Of a stretch of DNA of 64,000 nucleotides, positions 34,413-43,488 are shown in pieces (the stretch's first letter is position 1; each line of letters begins with the position of its first letter). This DNA is from Bradyrhizobium genosp. SA-3. GTDB lineage: Bacteria > Pseudomonadota > Alphaproteobacteria > Rhizobiales > Xanthobacteraceae. The DNA lies in assembly GCF_004212635.1 (NCBI RefSeq), contig NZ_PSRT01000028.1:1-64000 (forward strand). The letters are read 5' to 3'. The position numbers were made by a program, and so were the translations under genes. Under the pieces are notes generated by a model, which was not told where the DNA came from, did not search any database, and saw nothing but the letters and a program-made list of their open reading frames with translations.

Positions 34413-35225
34413 ATGACCACCTATAAAGATATCGGCGTCGAGAAGGTCGGCCACGTCGGCACCATCGAGATCCGCAGGCCGCCGCTCAACTTCTTCGATA
34501 TTTCGCTGATCAATCAGATCGCAGATGCGCTCGACGAGTTCGATCGCGACATCGAGATCCGCGCCTCCGTTCTCTCGGCACAGGGCAAGGCGTTCTGCGC
34601 CGGCGCCAATTTCCAGGATCCGGCGCGGCAGGCGCAGGAGGCGCGCGAGGCCGAGAAGAAGGGCGATCCGGCCGACAGTCTCGGGCCGATCAACTATCTC
34701 TACATTCAGGCCGTGCGCATCTTCCGCGCCAAGAAGCCGATCGTCGCCGCCGTGCAGGGCGCCGCCATCGGCGGCGGCCTCGGTCTTGCGGTATCGGCCG
34801 ACTTCCGCGTCACCTGCCCCGAAGCCCGCTTCTCCGCGAACTTCACAAAGCTCGGCTTCCATCCCGGCTTCGGCCTGACCGTGACGCTGCCCGAGCTGAT
34901 CGGCAAGAACAACGCCGAGCTGATGTTCTATACCAGCCGCCGCGTCACCGGCGAAGAAGCGGTGAAGTGGGGCCTCGCCAACGAGCTGGTGCCGCAGGAC
35001 CAGGTGAAATCAGCCGCGATGAAGCTCGCCGGCGAGATCGCCGAATGCTCCCCGCTCGGCCTGCTCTCCACCCGCGCCACGATGCGCGCCGGCCTCGCCG
35101 ACCGCGTCATGGCCGCGACCAATCACGAGCTCGCCGAGCAGACGCGGCTCCGCGCGACGGAAGACTTCAAGGAGGGCGTGAAGGCGACGGAGGAGCGGCG
35201 CGTGGCGAATTTTAAAGGAAGGTGA
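34413..35225 (+). CDS. Enoyl-CoA hydratase/isomerase family protein
   Basis: A 270-residue crotonase with AFCAGANFQDP and QGAAIGGGLGLAVSADFRV oxyanion-hole segments; the usual first glutamate is replaced in the FSANFTKLGFHPGFG stretch, so hydratase activity is not assured. Ribosome site acaggagg before ATG 34413. Together with the dehydrogenase pair it would form part of a beta-oxidation-like route. Confidence 0.85.
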   Translation: MTTYKDIGVEKVGHVGTIEIRRPPLNFFDISLINQIADALDEFDRDIEIRASVLSAQGKAFCAGANFQDPARQAQEAREAEKKGDPADSLGPINYLYIQAVRIFRAKKPIVAAVQGAAIGGGLGLAVSADFRVTCPEARFSANFTKLGFHPGFGLTVTLPELIGKNNAELMFYTSRRVTGEEAVKWGLANELVPQDQVKSAAMKLAGEIAECSPLGLLSTRATMRAGLADRVMAATNHELAEQTRLRATEDFKEGVKATEERRVANFKGR

Positions 35226-35272
35226 TTGCTGCAACGTTTCGCCGTATCGGTCTGACGTCGCCATAACCTCCC

Positions 35273-35396
35273 ATGTCGTCCCGGCGAAGGCCGGGACCCA
35301 TAACCCCAGGGAGAAGTGTGGCACGACGCTGGTAACCACGAGTCTTCGCCAAACCCGATCCTGTGGTTATGGGTCCCGGCCTTCGCCGGGACGACA
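35273..35396. repeat. Inverted repeat, gtcgtcccggcgaaggccgg family
   Basis: The arms atgtcgtcccggcgaaggcc and its complement at 35371-35396 enclose about 75 bp. It lies between convergent genes. Confidence 0.8.
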
Positions 35397-35412
35397 GCTG
35401 TGCATTGGGCGG

Positions 35413-37528
35413 CTATATCCTTCTCACCACCAGCGCGTCGACGATCGTCACGCCCTGCCCCTCCGGGTGCACCAGCACCGGGTTGAGCTCGATCTCCGCG
35501 ATCTCCTGTGCATGCCGTGCGGCGAGCACTGAGACATCTGCGATCAATTGCGCCAGCGCTGTGACATCCGCTTTCGCCGCCCCACGAAATCCGTTCAGCA
35601 GCGGCGCCGCCTTCAATCCCGCCAGCATCGCGCCCGCCTCCTCCGCACCGACAGGCGCCGGGCGATAGATGACGTCGCGGAACAGTTCAGTGGTGACGCC
35701 GCCGAGCCCGACCATCACCATCGGCCCAAACGTCTGGTCCGTCATCGTTCCCACGATGATCTCGACGCCGCGCTTCGCCATCGGGCCAACCAGCACACCC
35801 TGGATCGCCGCGTCCGGCCGCTGCGTGCGCGCATTGTCCAGCAGCGCTTCGAACGCCAGGAAGACTTCGCCCTTGGTGGTGATGTTGACGCGCACGCCGC
35901 CGACCTCGCTCTTGTGCGCGATGTCGGGCGACTGGATCTTCATCACCAGCGGAAAGCCCACGCGGGCGACCGCTTCATCCAGCCCGGCCTTGTCCGTCAC
36001 CAGCACTTCGTTCGGCAGCGCGATGCCGGCGGTGCGGAGCAATGCCTTGCTGTCGGCCTCGGACAATGCTTGCGACTTCAAATGCGCAGAGAGATCGCGC
36101 ACCGGCAACCGCGTCTCATCCGCGGGGTTTCGGCAGCTTGAATTTCGCGTAGTCGACGAGCCGCCGCATCGCGACGCCGACATGAGTCAAACCCGAGAGG
36201 ACCACGACAGCGGATTGCGCGAGCTCCCGCCGCGCGAACTCGGAGGGGACCGTGTAGGAGTAGAACGCGACCGGCTTCTTCTGCGCCGCCAGCGCCGGCG
36301 TCAGCTCGGCCTCGTCGAACGGCTTGCGCACCTCGCTCGACAGTGACAGCACCACCAGCACCGCATCGACCTCGTCGGAGGCGGTGAGCAGATCGATGCT
36401 CTTTTGCAATCCGCCGGAGGTCACGCCTTGCGCGGTGACGTCGATCGGGTTGCGCGCGGTGCCGTAGGACGGCATCAGCGTTCGGATCCCCGCCTGGATC
36501 GTTTCGGAGAGCTCCGGCACCTGCAAGCCTTGCAGTGCCACGGCATCAGCACCCCAGATGCCGGCGCCGCCGGAGACGGTGACGACGGCGACGCGATCGC
36601 CCTTCGGCAGCGGATTGCTGGCGAGCAGCGCCGCGATCGTCAACGCCTCGTCGAGATCGTTGGAGACGATGAAGCCGTATTTCGCGAACACCGCGTCATA
36701 GGCCGTCGACCAGCCGGCCATGCTCGCCGTGTGCGAGGTCGCCGCGCGCTGGCCTGCGCCGGAGCGGCCGACTTTTGTCACGATGATGGGCTTCCTCGTC
36801 TCGGCGGCGCGCCGCGCGGCGGTCAGAAACTTGTCGACGTCGCGGATGCCTTCGATGAACAGCAGTATCACGTCGGTCGAGGTGTCCTGCACCAGATAGT
36901 CCAGGAACTCGCCGGCACCGAGATCGGATTCGTTGCCGGCGCTGACGACGTAGCTCACGGCGATGCCGATCGCCCGCGCGCGATGGTAATAGGCAAAGCC
37001 GATGCCGCCGCTTTGCGCGACGATGCCGATCCGCTTTTGCGTCGCGACCAGCGGCACCACACCCGGCTTGACGTCCACCGCGGGACTGAAGGTGGCCGCC
37101 ACGCGCTGCACCTGGCTGAAGAAGCCCTCGGCGTTGGGGCCGGAGATCCGCATGCTGGTGCGCCTCGCCAGCGCCGAGATCGCCTCCTGCATCGCGGCGC
37201 TGTCGCCGCCCTCCTCGGCAAAGCCGGAAGAGATGATCACGGCGTTCTTGACGCCGGCGACGGCGCATTGCTCGAGCGCAGGCAGCACCGCGCGCGCCGG
37301 AATGACGATGACGGCGAGATCGATCGGCGCGCCGATCTCGGCGATCGATGTGTAGCAGGCGAGCCCGTCGATATCGGCATAGTTCGGGTTCACCGGATAG
37401 ATCTTGCCGGGATAATCGTTCTTGCGCAGCATCGACAGCAACCGCCCCGGAATCTTCTCGTGATCGCGCGAGGCCCCGATCAGCGCGATGCTGGCGGGCG
37501 CGAAGAAGCTGTCGAGCGGATGCGGCAT
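35413..37528 (-). pseudogene. NDP-forming acyl-CoA synthetase, split by frameshift
   Basis: Two frames make one protein of about 704 residues. The first (36116-37528, 470 residues) has the CoA-binding and succinyl-CoA-ligase-like parts: FFAPASIALIGASRD, VGRSGAGQRAATSHTASMAG with the phospho-histidine. It stops at TGA right after KFKLPKP. The second frame (35413 to about 36120) continues with ADETRLPVRDLSAHLK and the ATP-grasp domain (GFPLVMKIQSPDIAHKSEVGGVRVNI, ELNPVLVHPEGQGVTIVDALV). Removing one C from the CCCC run at 36124-36127 restores a single frame. TTG 36108 could start the second part alone. The enzyme would make acyl-CoA from acid and ATP via a phospho-histidine. Confidence 0.8.
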
Positions 37529-37561
37529 GTGCAGATTCCAGTTGTTGATCTGGTGCTATCC

Positions 37562-37653
37562 CCGTCATGGCCGGGCTTGTCCCGGCTATCCACGTCTTGC
37601 TTCTCAACGATCGTCAAGAACGTGGATGCCCGGGACAAGCCCGGGCATGACGA
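37562..37653. repeat. Inverted repeat, cgtcatggccgggcttgtcc family
   Basis: The arms ccgtcatggccgggcttgtc and gacaagcccgggcatgacg, with an inner pair ccacgtctt/aacgtgg. A third repeat family, between the acyl-CoA synthetase and VOC genes. Confidence 0.75.
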
Positions 37654-37677
37654 CACAACGAGAAATGTCGCAAGTGG

Positions 37678-38436
37678 TCAAGCAACGAGCCGGAACGTTA
37701 CCCCACCTAACAAGAACTCGCTGCCGGCAACCGCATGCCCCTTCTCTCGCGCGGCATGCAGCACACGTGCCGCATCCGTCACCCGAAACTCCAGCGCGCT
37801 CATGATCTCGCTGGCGCCCCTCACGAAGCGGAAGGTTGCGTTGGGCAGCTTCAGTTCGGCATCGGCGCTTGGCGCAACACCGATGATTCTGCCCCAGTGC
37901 TCCGCCAGCCCGACCGGATCCGGGCTCTGCATCTCCACGGCCCTCAGTGCCTGCGTCACATCCTTGCGGATGAATTTTTGCCAATCGGGTCCCGCCGGCG
38001 GATAGGCGCCCAGAATGTCGTCGCTGCCGTCGGTGTGGTTGAACTCGATGAAGGCGGCGCGGCAGTCGCGGGGGTGGAGCTGCACACCGTGATACGGTGC
38101 ATGGTCGATGACGTTGGCCGTGCGCACGCCAAGCGCGTTGGCGTTGCGGCCGCGCTCGTCCGGATCGTCGCAGCAGAAGATCGCCATGTAGCCGCCGCGA
38201 CCGCCGGTCTTCTCGATGAAGCGGCCGGCCGTGGTGCCGTCCTTGAAGGGCGCCACGACCTCCAGCAGGATCGTGTCGACCGGGAGCAGCGCGTTCTCCA
38301 GACCGTATTTCGCGACATTGCCGTCGCGATAGCACACGGTGAGCCCCATGATCCTGGCGATATCCGTGATGACAGGCTCAAGCTGCGGCGCAACCAGGCA
38401 GATCTGACGCAGCCGGATATAGGGCGCCATCGTCAT
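37678..38436 (-). CDS. VOC family protein (glyoxalase-like, two-domain)
   Basis: A 252-residue protein; the N-terminal half (APYIRLRQICLVAPQLEPVITDIARIMGL) is typical of the glyoxalase-like_3 group and the second half carries HWGRIIGV and a short GASEIMSALEFRVTD. No assigned reaction. ATG 38436 overlaps the stop of the crotonase (ATGA), so the two are translationally coupled. Confidence 0.82.
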   Translation of the reverse strand: MTMAPYIRLRQICLVAPQLEPVITDIARIMGLTVCYRDGNVAKYGLENALLPVDTILLEVVAPFKDGTTAGRFIEKTGGRGGYMAIFCCDDPDERGRNANALGVRTANVIDHAPYHGVQLHPRDCRAAFIEFNHTDGSDDILGAYPPAGPDWQKFIRKDVTQALRAVEMQSPDPVGLAEHWGRIIGVAPSADAELKLPNATFRFVRGASEIMSALEFRVTDAARVLHAAREKGHAVAGSEFLLGGVTFRLVA

Positions 38437-39224
38437 GCACCCTTGAAGGTCGGCTTGCGCTTCTCGACAAAGGCCTTGGCGGCCTCCTTGTGGTCCTCGG
38501 TGTCGCCGCAACGGGTGTGATGGATCGCCTCGCCGTCGAAGCAATCCTCCAGCGCCAAATGCTCGGCATTGTTGATGTTGCGCTTGATGAAGCCGAGCGC
38601 GATCGATGGCCCCTGCGCCAGCGACAGCGCGAGCTCGTGGGCGGCGGCGTCGATCTCGGCGTCGGGCACGACCTTGGTCACCATGCCGATCGCATGCGCC
38701 TCCTTCGCGGTGAGGACCGGCGACATCAGATAGAGCTCGCGCGCCCGCGCGCTGCCGAGCAGCTGCGTCAGGAAATAGGTCCCGCCGTAGTCGCCTGAGA
38801 AGCCGACCTTGGCGAAGGCCGTCGTGATCTTGCAGGACTCGCTGGCGATGCGCAGGTCGCAGGACAACGCCATCGACAGACCGGCGCCGGCCGCCGCACC
38901 GTCGAGCTGCGCCACGACGGGCTTTGGCATCTGGTGCAGGATGCGCGAGACCTCCATGCCGCGGCGCAGGTTTGCGAGTTTCTGCTCGAAAGGCAGCGGC
39001 GTCCGACCCTCCGCCATCGACTTGACGTCGCCGCCGACACAGAAGCTGCCGCCCGCGCCCTTGAACAGCACAGCGCGCACCTCCGGATCGTCAGCCGCGC
39101 GCCGCGCTGCCTCGACCAGCCCGCGCACCATGTCGGGGTTGAGCGCATTCTTGCGCTCGGGCCGGTTCATGGTGATGGTGAGCAGCCCGCCTTCGAGCTT
39201 CTGCAGGACCATGTCGTTGCTCAT
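38433..39224 (-). CDS. Enoyl-CoA hydratase-related protein
   Basis: A 263-residue crotonase: ITMNRPERKNALNPDM, SFCVGGDVKSM, DGAAAGAGLSMALSCDLRIA, and AFAKVGFSGDYGGTYFL in the region of the second catalytic residue (D rather than E), as in isomerase-type members. Ribosome site aagggag before ATG 39224. Upstream of the coupled VOC gene and downstream of a LivK-type receptor. Confidence 0.87.
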   Translation of the reverse strand: MSNDMVLQKLEGGLLTITMNRPERKNALNPDMVRGLVEAARRAADDPEVRAVLFKGAGGSFCVGGDVKSMAEGRTPLPFEQKLANLRRGMEVSRILHQMPKPVVAQLDGAAAGAGLSMALSCDLRIASESCKITTAFAKVGFSGDYGGTYFLTQLLGSARARELYLMSPVLTAKEAHAIGMVTKVVPDAEIDAAAHELALSLAQGPSIALGFIKRNINNAEHLALEDCFDGEAIHHTRCGDTEDHKEAAKAFVEKRKPTFKGA

Positions 39225-39270
39225 GGGGTGTCTCCCTTGTTGTTGTTTTGCTCGGTCTATCGTCACTCTT

Positions 39271-39357
39271 GTCATTGCGAGGAGCTCTTGCGAAGAAGCA
39301 ATTCAGACTGACTCTGCGGAAACATCTCTGGATTGCTTCGCTTCGCTCGCAATGACG
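39271..39357. repeat. gtcattgcgaggagc inverted repeat
   Basis: The arms gtcattgcgaggagctcttg and cttcgctcgcaatgac, with an inner gaagcaatt/ggattgcttc pair. A fourth family; another copy lies at 40739-40823. Confidence 0.75.
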
Positions 39358-39361
39358 ATCT

Positions 39362-40567
39362 TTATTTCTTCACCAGCGCGCAGCGCGACTGCTCGAGCGA
39401 CTGGAACGCCTCATTGCCGGGCACGGTGGCGAGCAGCTTGTAATCGTCCCAGCGGCCCTTGGACTCCGACGGCTTCTTCACCTCGAACAGGTACATGTCG
39501 TGGATCATGCGGCCGTCCTCGCGGATCTTGCCGTTATGAGCGAAGAAGTCGTTGATCGGCGTCTCCTTCATCACCTTCATCACCGGAGCAGTGTCGGTCG
39601 TGCCGGCCGCCTTCACCGCCTTCAGATAATGCGTCACGGAGGAATAGACCCCGGCCTGTGCCGAGGTCGGCGGTCGCTTCACGCGCTCCTGGAAGCGCTT
39701 GGAGAAGGCGCGCGTCTCGTCGTTCATGTCCCAGTAGAACGCTTCGGCCAGCAACAGGCCCTGCGCGGTCTCGAGACCGATCGAGTCGATATCGGTGACG
39801 AAGGCGAGCAGCGGCGAGACCTTCTGGCCGCCCTTCATGATGCCGAACTCCGCCGACTGCTTGATGGCGTTGACGGTGTCGCCGCCGGCATTGGCAAGAC
39901 CAATCACCTTGGCCTTCGAGGCCTGCGCCTGGAGCAGGAACGACGAGAAATCCGAGGTGTTGAGCGGATGACGCACGTTGCCGAGCACCTTGCCACCGGT
40001 CTTGGTGACGACGTTGCTGGTGTCCTTCTCTAGGTCCTGGCCGAAGGCATAATCGGCGGTGAGGAAGAACCAGGTGTCGAGGCCCGACTTCACGGCGGCA
40101 AGGCCGGTCACGTTGGCCTGGGCGAACGTGTCGAACACGTAGTGCACGGTATAGGGCCCGCAGGCTTCGTTGCTGAGGCGGATCGAGCCGGGGCCGTTGA
40201 AGATGATGATCTTGTTGCGCGCCTTCGCAATCTCGCCGGCAGCGAGCGCGGTCGCGGACGCCGCGACGTCGTAGATCATCTCGACGCCCTGGTTGTCGAG
40301 CATGTCGCGGGCGATGTTGGCGGAGAGATCGGCCTTGTTGAGATGGTCGGCCGCCAGCACCTGGATCTTGCGGCCCAGCACCTCGCCGCCAAAGTCCTCG
40401 ACAGCCATCTTGGCCGCGGTCTCGCTGCCGGGGCCGGTGATGTCGGCATAGAGGCTCGACATATCGAGGATGCCGCCGATCTTGAGCGGCGGCTTGTCCT
40501 CCGCCTGCACGACGCTCGCGCTGAGAGCAAACGCGGCAGCAAAAATGCCCGCCAGAATATGCTTCAT
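39362..40567 (-). CDS. LivK/LivJ-type ABC substrate-binding protein
   Basis: A 401-residue periplasmic receptor of the branched-chain amino acid family: signal peptide (MKHILAGIFAAAFALSASVVQA), KIGGILDMSSLYADITGPG, DYAFGQDLEKDTSNVV and a long C-terminal lobe ending in RCALVKK. In rhizobia such receptors often bind aromatic or other carboxylates. The LivHMGF partners are not in the window. Confidence 0.88.
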   Translation of the reverse strand: MKHILAGIFAAAFALSASVVQAEDKPPLKIGGILDMSSLYADITGPGSETAAKMAVEDFGGEVLGRKIQVLAADHLNKADLSANIARDMLDNQGVEMIYDVAASATALAAGEIAKARNKIIIFNGPGSIRLSNEACGPYTVHYVFDTFAQANVTGLAAVKSGLDTWFFLTADYAFGQDLEKDTSNVVTKTGGKVLGNVRHPLNTSDFSSFLLQAQASKAKVIGLANAGGDTVNAIKQSAEFGIMKGGQKVSPLLAFVTDIDSIGLETAQGLLLAEAFYWDMNDETRAFSKRFQERVKRPPTSAQAGVYSSVTHYLKAVKAAGTTDTAPVMKVMKETPINDFFAHNGKIREDGRMIHDMYLFEVKKPSESKGRWDDYKLLATVPGNEAFQSLEQSRCALVKK

Positions 40568-40738
40568 CGGAAAAGACCTCCCTTATCGCGCCGTGCTCTG
40601 ATGGCGGCTTGGTTATCGTTGTTGCCGCGATCATGCCGCATGCGCGAGAGGGCAGCAAGCGCGAGGCGCGACGAGGCCGCAGGTTCGGCGCCAGATTTCC
40701 GCAAAGCGGAATAGTGAGAGGCGGACAAATGCTTCCAC

Positions 40739-40823
40739 GTCATTGCGAGCGCAGCGAAGCAATCCAGAGTCTTTCCGCGGAGATAGTCTGGATTGCTTCG
40801 TCGCTCCGCTCCTCGCAATGACG
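40739..40823. repeat. cgtcattgcgag inverted repeat, second copy
   Basis: The arms cgtcattgcgagcg and cctcgcaatgacg, with gaagcaatcca/tggattgcttc inside. Same family as 39271. It lies in the 40568-41020 gap, where I see no gene. Confidence 0.75.
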
Positions 40824-40860
40824 GCGTGTGAGGCAATGGCGAAGCATCACATGATCTGCC

Positions 40861-40953
40861 GTAGGGTGGGCAAAGGCGCACTCTTCGCGCCGTGCCCACC
40901 AGCCCGGAGCGACGGACCAAAGAGGTGGGCACGCTTCGCTTTGCCCACCCTAC
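40861..40953. repeat. gtagggtgggcaaag inverted repeat
   Basis: The arms gtagggtgggcaaaggcgc and gctttgcccaccctac, with an inner cgtgcccacc/ggtgggcac. A fifth family, directly next to the previous one, making a 215-bp repeat cluster. Confidence 0.75.
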
Positions 40954-41020
40954 GAGTGCCCCTTCGTCGTTGGCACCGTTTGGGTTAAGATCGAAGTACA
41001 ACACAACCTCTCCGGGTCAC

Positions 41021-41791
41021 GTGACGCAACGGCTTCATCTCATCGTCGCATGTCTTCTCGTCGCAAGTCGCGCTGCGTTTGCCGCGCCATGCCAATTCGA
41101 GTCCCAAGGCGACGGCCGTGTCGCCGCGGTCGTCGATGCGCGCAGCATCCGCCTCGACGACGGCCGCGAGATCCGCCTCACCGGCATCGAGCCGACGGCG
41201 ACGACGAAGCAGGCACTGACCGCGCTGCTCGCCGGCCGCGACGTGACACTGCGGAGCCCTGACGACACGCCCGATCGTTACGGCCGCCAGAACGCGCTGG
41301 TCTTCGTCGGCGAAAGCGATACCTCCGTGCAGGCGACGCTGCTCGCCCAGGGCGATGCCATCGTCTCCGCCGAGATCGCGGACAGGGACTGCGCGGCCGC
41401 TCTGATGGCGTCGGAGGCCGAGGCGCGGCGCCAAAAAAAGGGCAACTGGGCTGACCTGTCGGCCATAAAAAACGCGGAAAGTCCGGACGATATTTTGGCG
41501 GGGATCGGGCGCTTTATGGTGGTCGAGGGCAAAGTCCTGTCGGTCCGGCAAGCTGGGGCAATGACCTACCTCAACTTCGGACGGAACTGGACACGCGGCT
41601 TTGCGGCGACTATCTCAAAGCGCACGCTACCGGCGTTCGAAAGCGCCGGAATTACCCTTAAGTCCCTGGAGAATAGACGTATTCGAGTTCGGGGCTGGGT
41701 CGAGGGAAACACGGGACCGCGTATCGATATACGCCTCGTGGGACAGGTCGAGTTGCTAGGCGCAAACGAGCCGACAGGGGTAAGGCCCTAA
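41021..41791 (+). CDS. Secreted thermonuclease-like protein
   Basis: A 256-residue exported protein. Signal peptide LHLIVACLLVASRAAFA follows GTG 41021. The middle resembles the staphylococcal-nuclease fold (DGRVAAVVDARSIRLDDGREIRLTGIEP ... YGRQNALVFV), and the C-terminal part (FMVVEGKVLSVRQAGAMTYLNFG) is an OB-like segment. The full set of nuclease arginines is not obvious, so activity is uncertain. It is followed after 25 bp by the M48 gene. Confidence 0.75.
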   Translation: MTQRLHLIVACLLVASRAAFAAPCQFESQGDGRVAAVVDARSIRLDDGREIRLTGIEPTATTKQALTALLAGRDVTLRSPDDTPDRYGRQNALVFVGESDTSVQATLLAQGDAIVSAEIADRDCAAALMASEAEARRQKKGNWADLSAIKNAESPDDILAGIGRFMVVEGKVLSVRQAGAMTYLNFGRNWTRGFAATISKRTLPAFESAGITLKSLENRRIRVRGWVEGNTGPRIDIRLVGQVELLGANEPTGVRP

Positions 41792-41816
41792 AAGGGCCGG
41801 GCACGGGTTAAGCGAC

Positions 41817-43316
41817 GTGAATGGGGTGCTAGAACGGCACGAACGAGGTGATGGCCGCCGCCTGCGGGCTGCGCCGGTCGCGCTATGCCTTGTCCTGGGC
41901 ACGGCGTTGGCGGGTTGCGGCGACATGGGCCGGTTCCAAACCGCTGCGACCCCGCCGGTTGTGGCGATGCCCAAGCCGAAGCCTGCTGTCGCGCAGACCC
42001 CCGCCACCGAGAAGGAGCATGAGCGCATCCTGGCGAGTTATGGCGGGAACTATGACGATCCCAAGCTCGAATCGCTTGTCAGCAAGACCGTCGACCGGCT
42101 GGTCGCAGCCTCCGACCGCCCCGATCAGGGCTACAAGGTCACCATCCTCAATTCCGGCGCGGTGAACGCATTCGCGCTGCCGAACGGCCAACTCTACGTC
42201 ACGCGCGGCCTGCTCGCGCTCGCCAGCGACACCTCGGAATTGTCCTCCGTGCTCAGCCACGAGATGGCGCATGTGCTGTCCAAGCACGCCGCGATGCGCG
42301 AGGATCAGGCGCGCCAGGCCGCGATCGTCACCCGCGTCGTCACCGACATGAGCAACGATCCCGATCTCACCGCGCTGGCGCTCGCCAAGACCAAGCTCAC
42401 CATGGCGAGCTTCTCGCGCAAGCAGGAGATCGAGGCCGACGGCATCGGCGTCGGCATTTCCGCCCGCGCACATTTCGACCCCTATGGTGCGGCCCGCTTC
42501 CTTTCAGCGATGGAGCGCAATGCCGAGCTGAAGGCCGGCAAGAGCTCGCTCGATCCGCGCGCGCAGGATTTCACCTCGTCGCATCCGGCAACCCCGGAGC
42601 GCGTGCAGAATGCGCAGACCATCGCGCGGCAATATGCTGCGCCCGAGGGCGCCGAACGCGACCGCGAAACCTATCTCGCCGCGATCGACAACCTCGTTTA
42701 TGGCGAAGACCCCAGCGAAGGTTTTGTCCGCGGCCGCAGGTTCCTGCATCCGAAGCTCGGCTTCACCTTCCAGGCGCCGGACAATTTCACGCTCGACAAC
42801 ACCGCGCAGGCCGTGATCGGCGTGCGCGACGGCGGCTCGCAGGCGATGCGCTTCGACGTGGTGCGGGTGCCGGCCGAGCAGTCGCTCGGCGATTACCTGA
42901 ACTCCGGCTGGATGGAGGGCGTCGAGAAGGCCTCGACCGAAGACCTCACCATCAACGGTTTTCCGGCGGCGTCCGCCACCGCCAAGGGCGATCAGTGGCA
43001 GTTCAAGGTCTATGCACTGCGCTTCGGCAGCGACGTCTACCGCTTTATCTTCGCGACACGGCAGAAGTCGACCGAGAGCGACCGCAACGCGCGCGAGACC
43101 GTCAACTCATTCCGCCGCCTGACGCTCGACGAGATCCAGGCCGCGCGCCCGCTACGGATCAAGGTCATCACCGTGCAGCCCGGCGACACCGTGGAATCGC
43201 TGTCCCACCGCATGGCCGGCGTCGATCACCCCGCCGAACGTTTCCGCGTGCTCAACGGCCTCGATCGCAACGCCCAGGTGAAGGTGCGCGACCGCGTGAA
43301 GATCGTGGCGGATTGA
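41817..43316 (+). CDS. M48 family metallopeptidase lipoprotein
   Basis: A 499-residue protein. A lipobox LAGC near residue 34 marks an outer-membrane or periplasmic lipoprotein. The zinc site is VLSHEMAHVL, with the third ligand in QEIEADGIGV. The C-terminal end VQPGDTVESLSHRM resembles a LysM-like motif. BepA/LoiP-type proteases of this build degrade misfolded envelope proteins. Start GTG 41817. Confidence 0.9.
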   Translation: MNGVLERHERGDGRRLRAAPVALCLVLGTALAGCGDMGRFQTAATPPVVAMPKPKPAVAQTPATEKEHERILASYGGNYDDPKLESLVSKTVDRLVAASDRPDQGYKVTILNSGAVNAFALPNGQLYVTRGLLALASDTSELSSVLSHEMAHVLSKHAAMREDQARQAAIVTRVVTDMSNDPDLTALALAKTKLTMASFSRKQEIEADGIGVGISARAHFDPYGAARFLSAMERNAELKAGKSSLDPRAQDFTSSHPATPERVQNAQTIARQYAAPEGAERDRETYLAAIDNLVYGEDPSEGFVRGRRFLHPKLGFTFQAPDNFTLDNTAQAVIGVRDGGSQAMRFDVVRVPAEQSLGDYLNSGWMEGVEKASTEDLTINGFPAASATAKGDQWQFKVYALRFGSDVYRFIFATRQKSTESDRNARETVNSFRRLTLDEIQAARPLRIKVITVQPGDTVESLSHRMAGVDHPAERFRVLNGLDRNAQVKVRDRVKIVAD

Positions 43317-43337
43317 CATACTCGCGCTACAATCTCT

Positions 43338-43464
43338 GCCGTCGTCCCGGCGAAGGCCGGGACCCATAACCACAGGCCGTAGTTTGGCGAAGACTCGTGG
43401 TTGCCAGTATGCGCCACAACCCCTCCCTGGGGGTATGGGTCCCGGCCTTCGCCGGGACGACGGC
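43338..43464. repeat. Inverted repeat, gtcgtcccggcgaaggccgg family
   Basis: The arms gccgtcgtcccggcgaaggc and gccttcgccgggacgacggc. Between the M48 gene and the convergent MFS gene. Confidence 0.8.
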
Positions 43465-43488
43465 TGTTATGTGGCTAATGCTTGAGCC

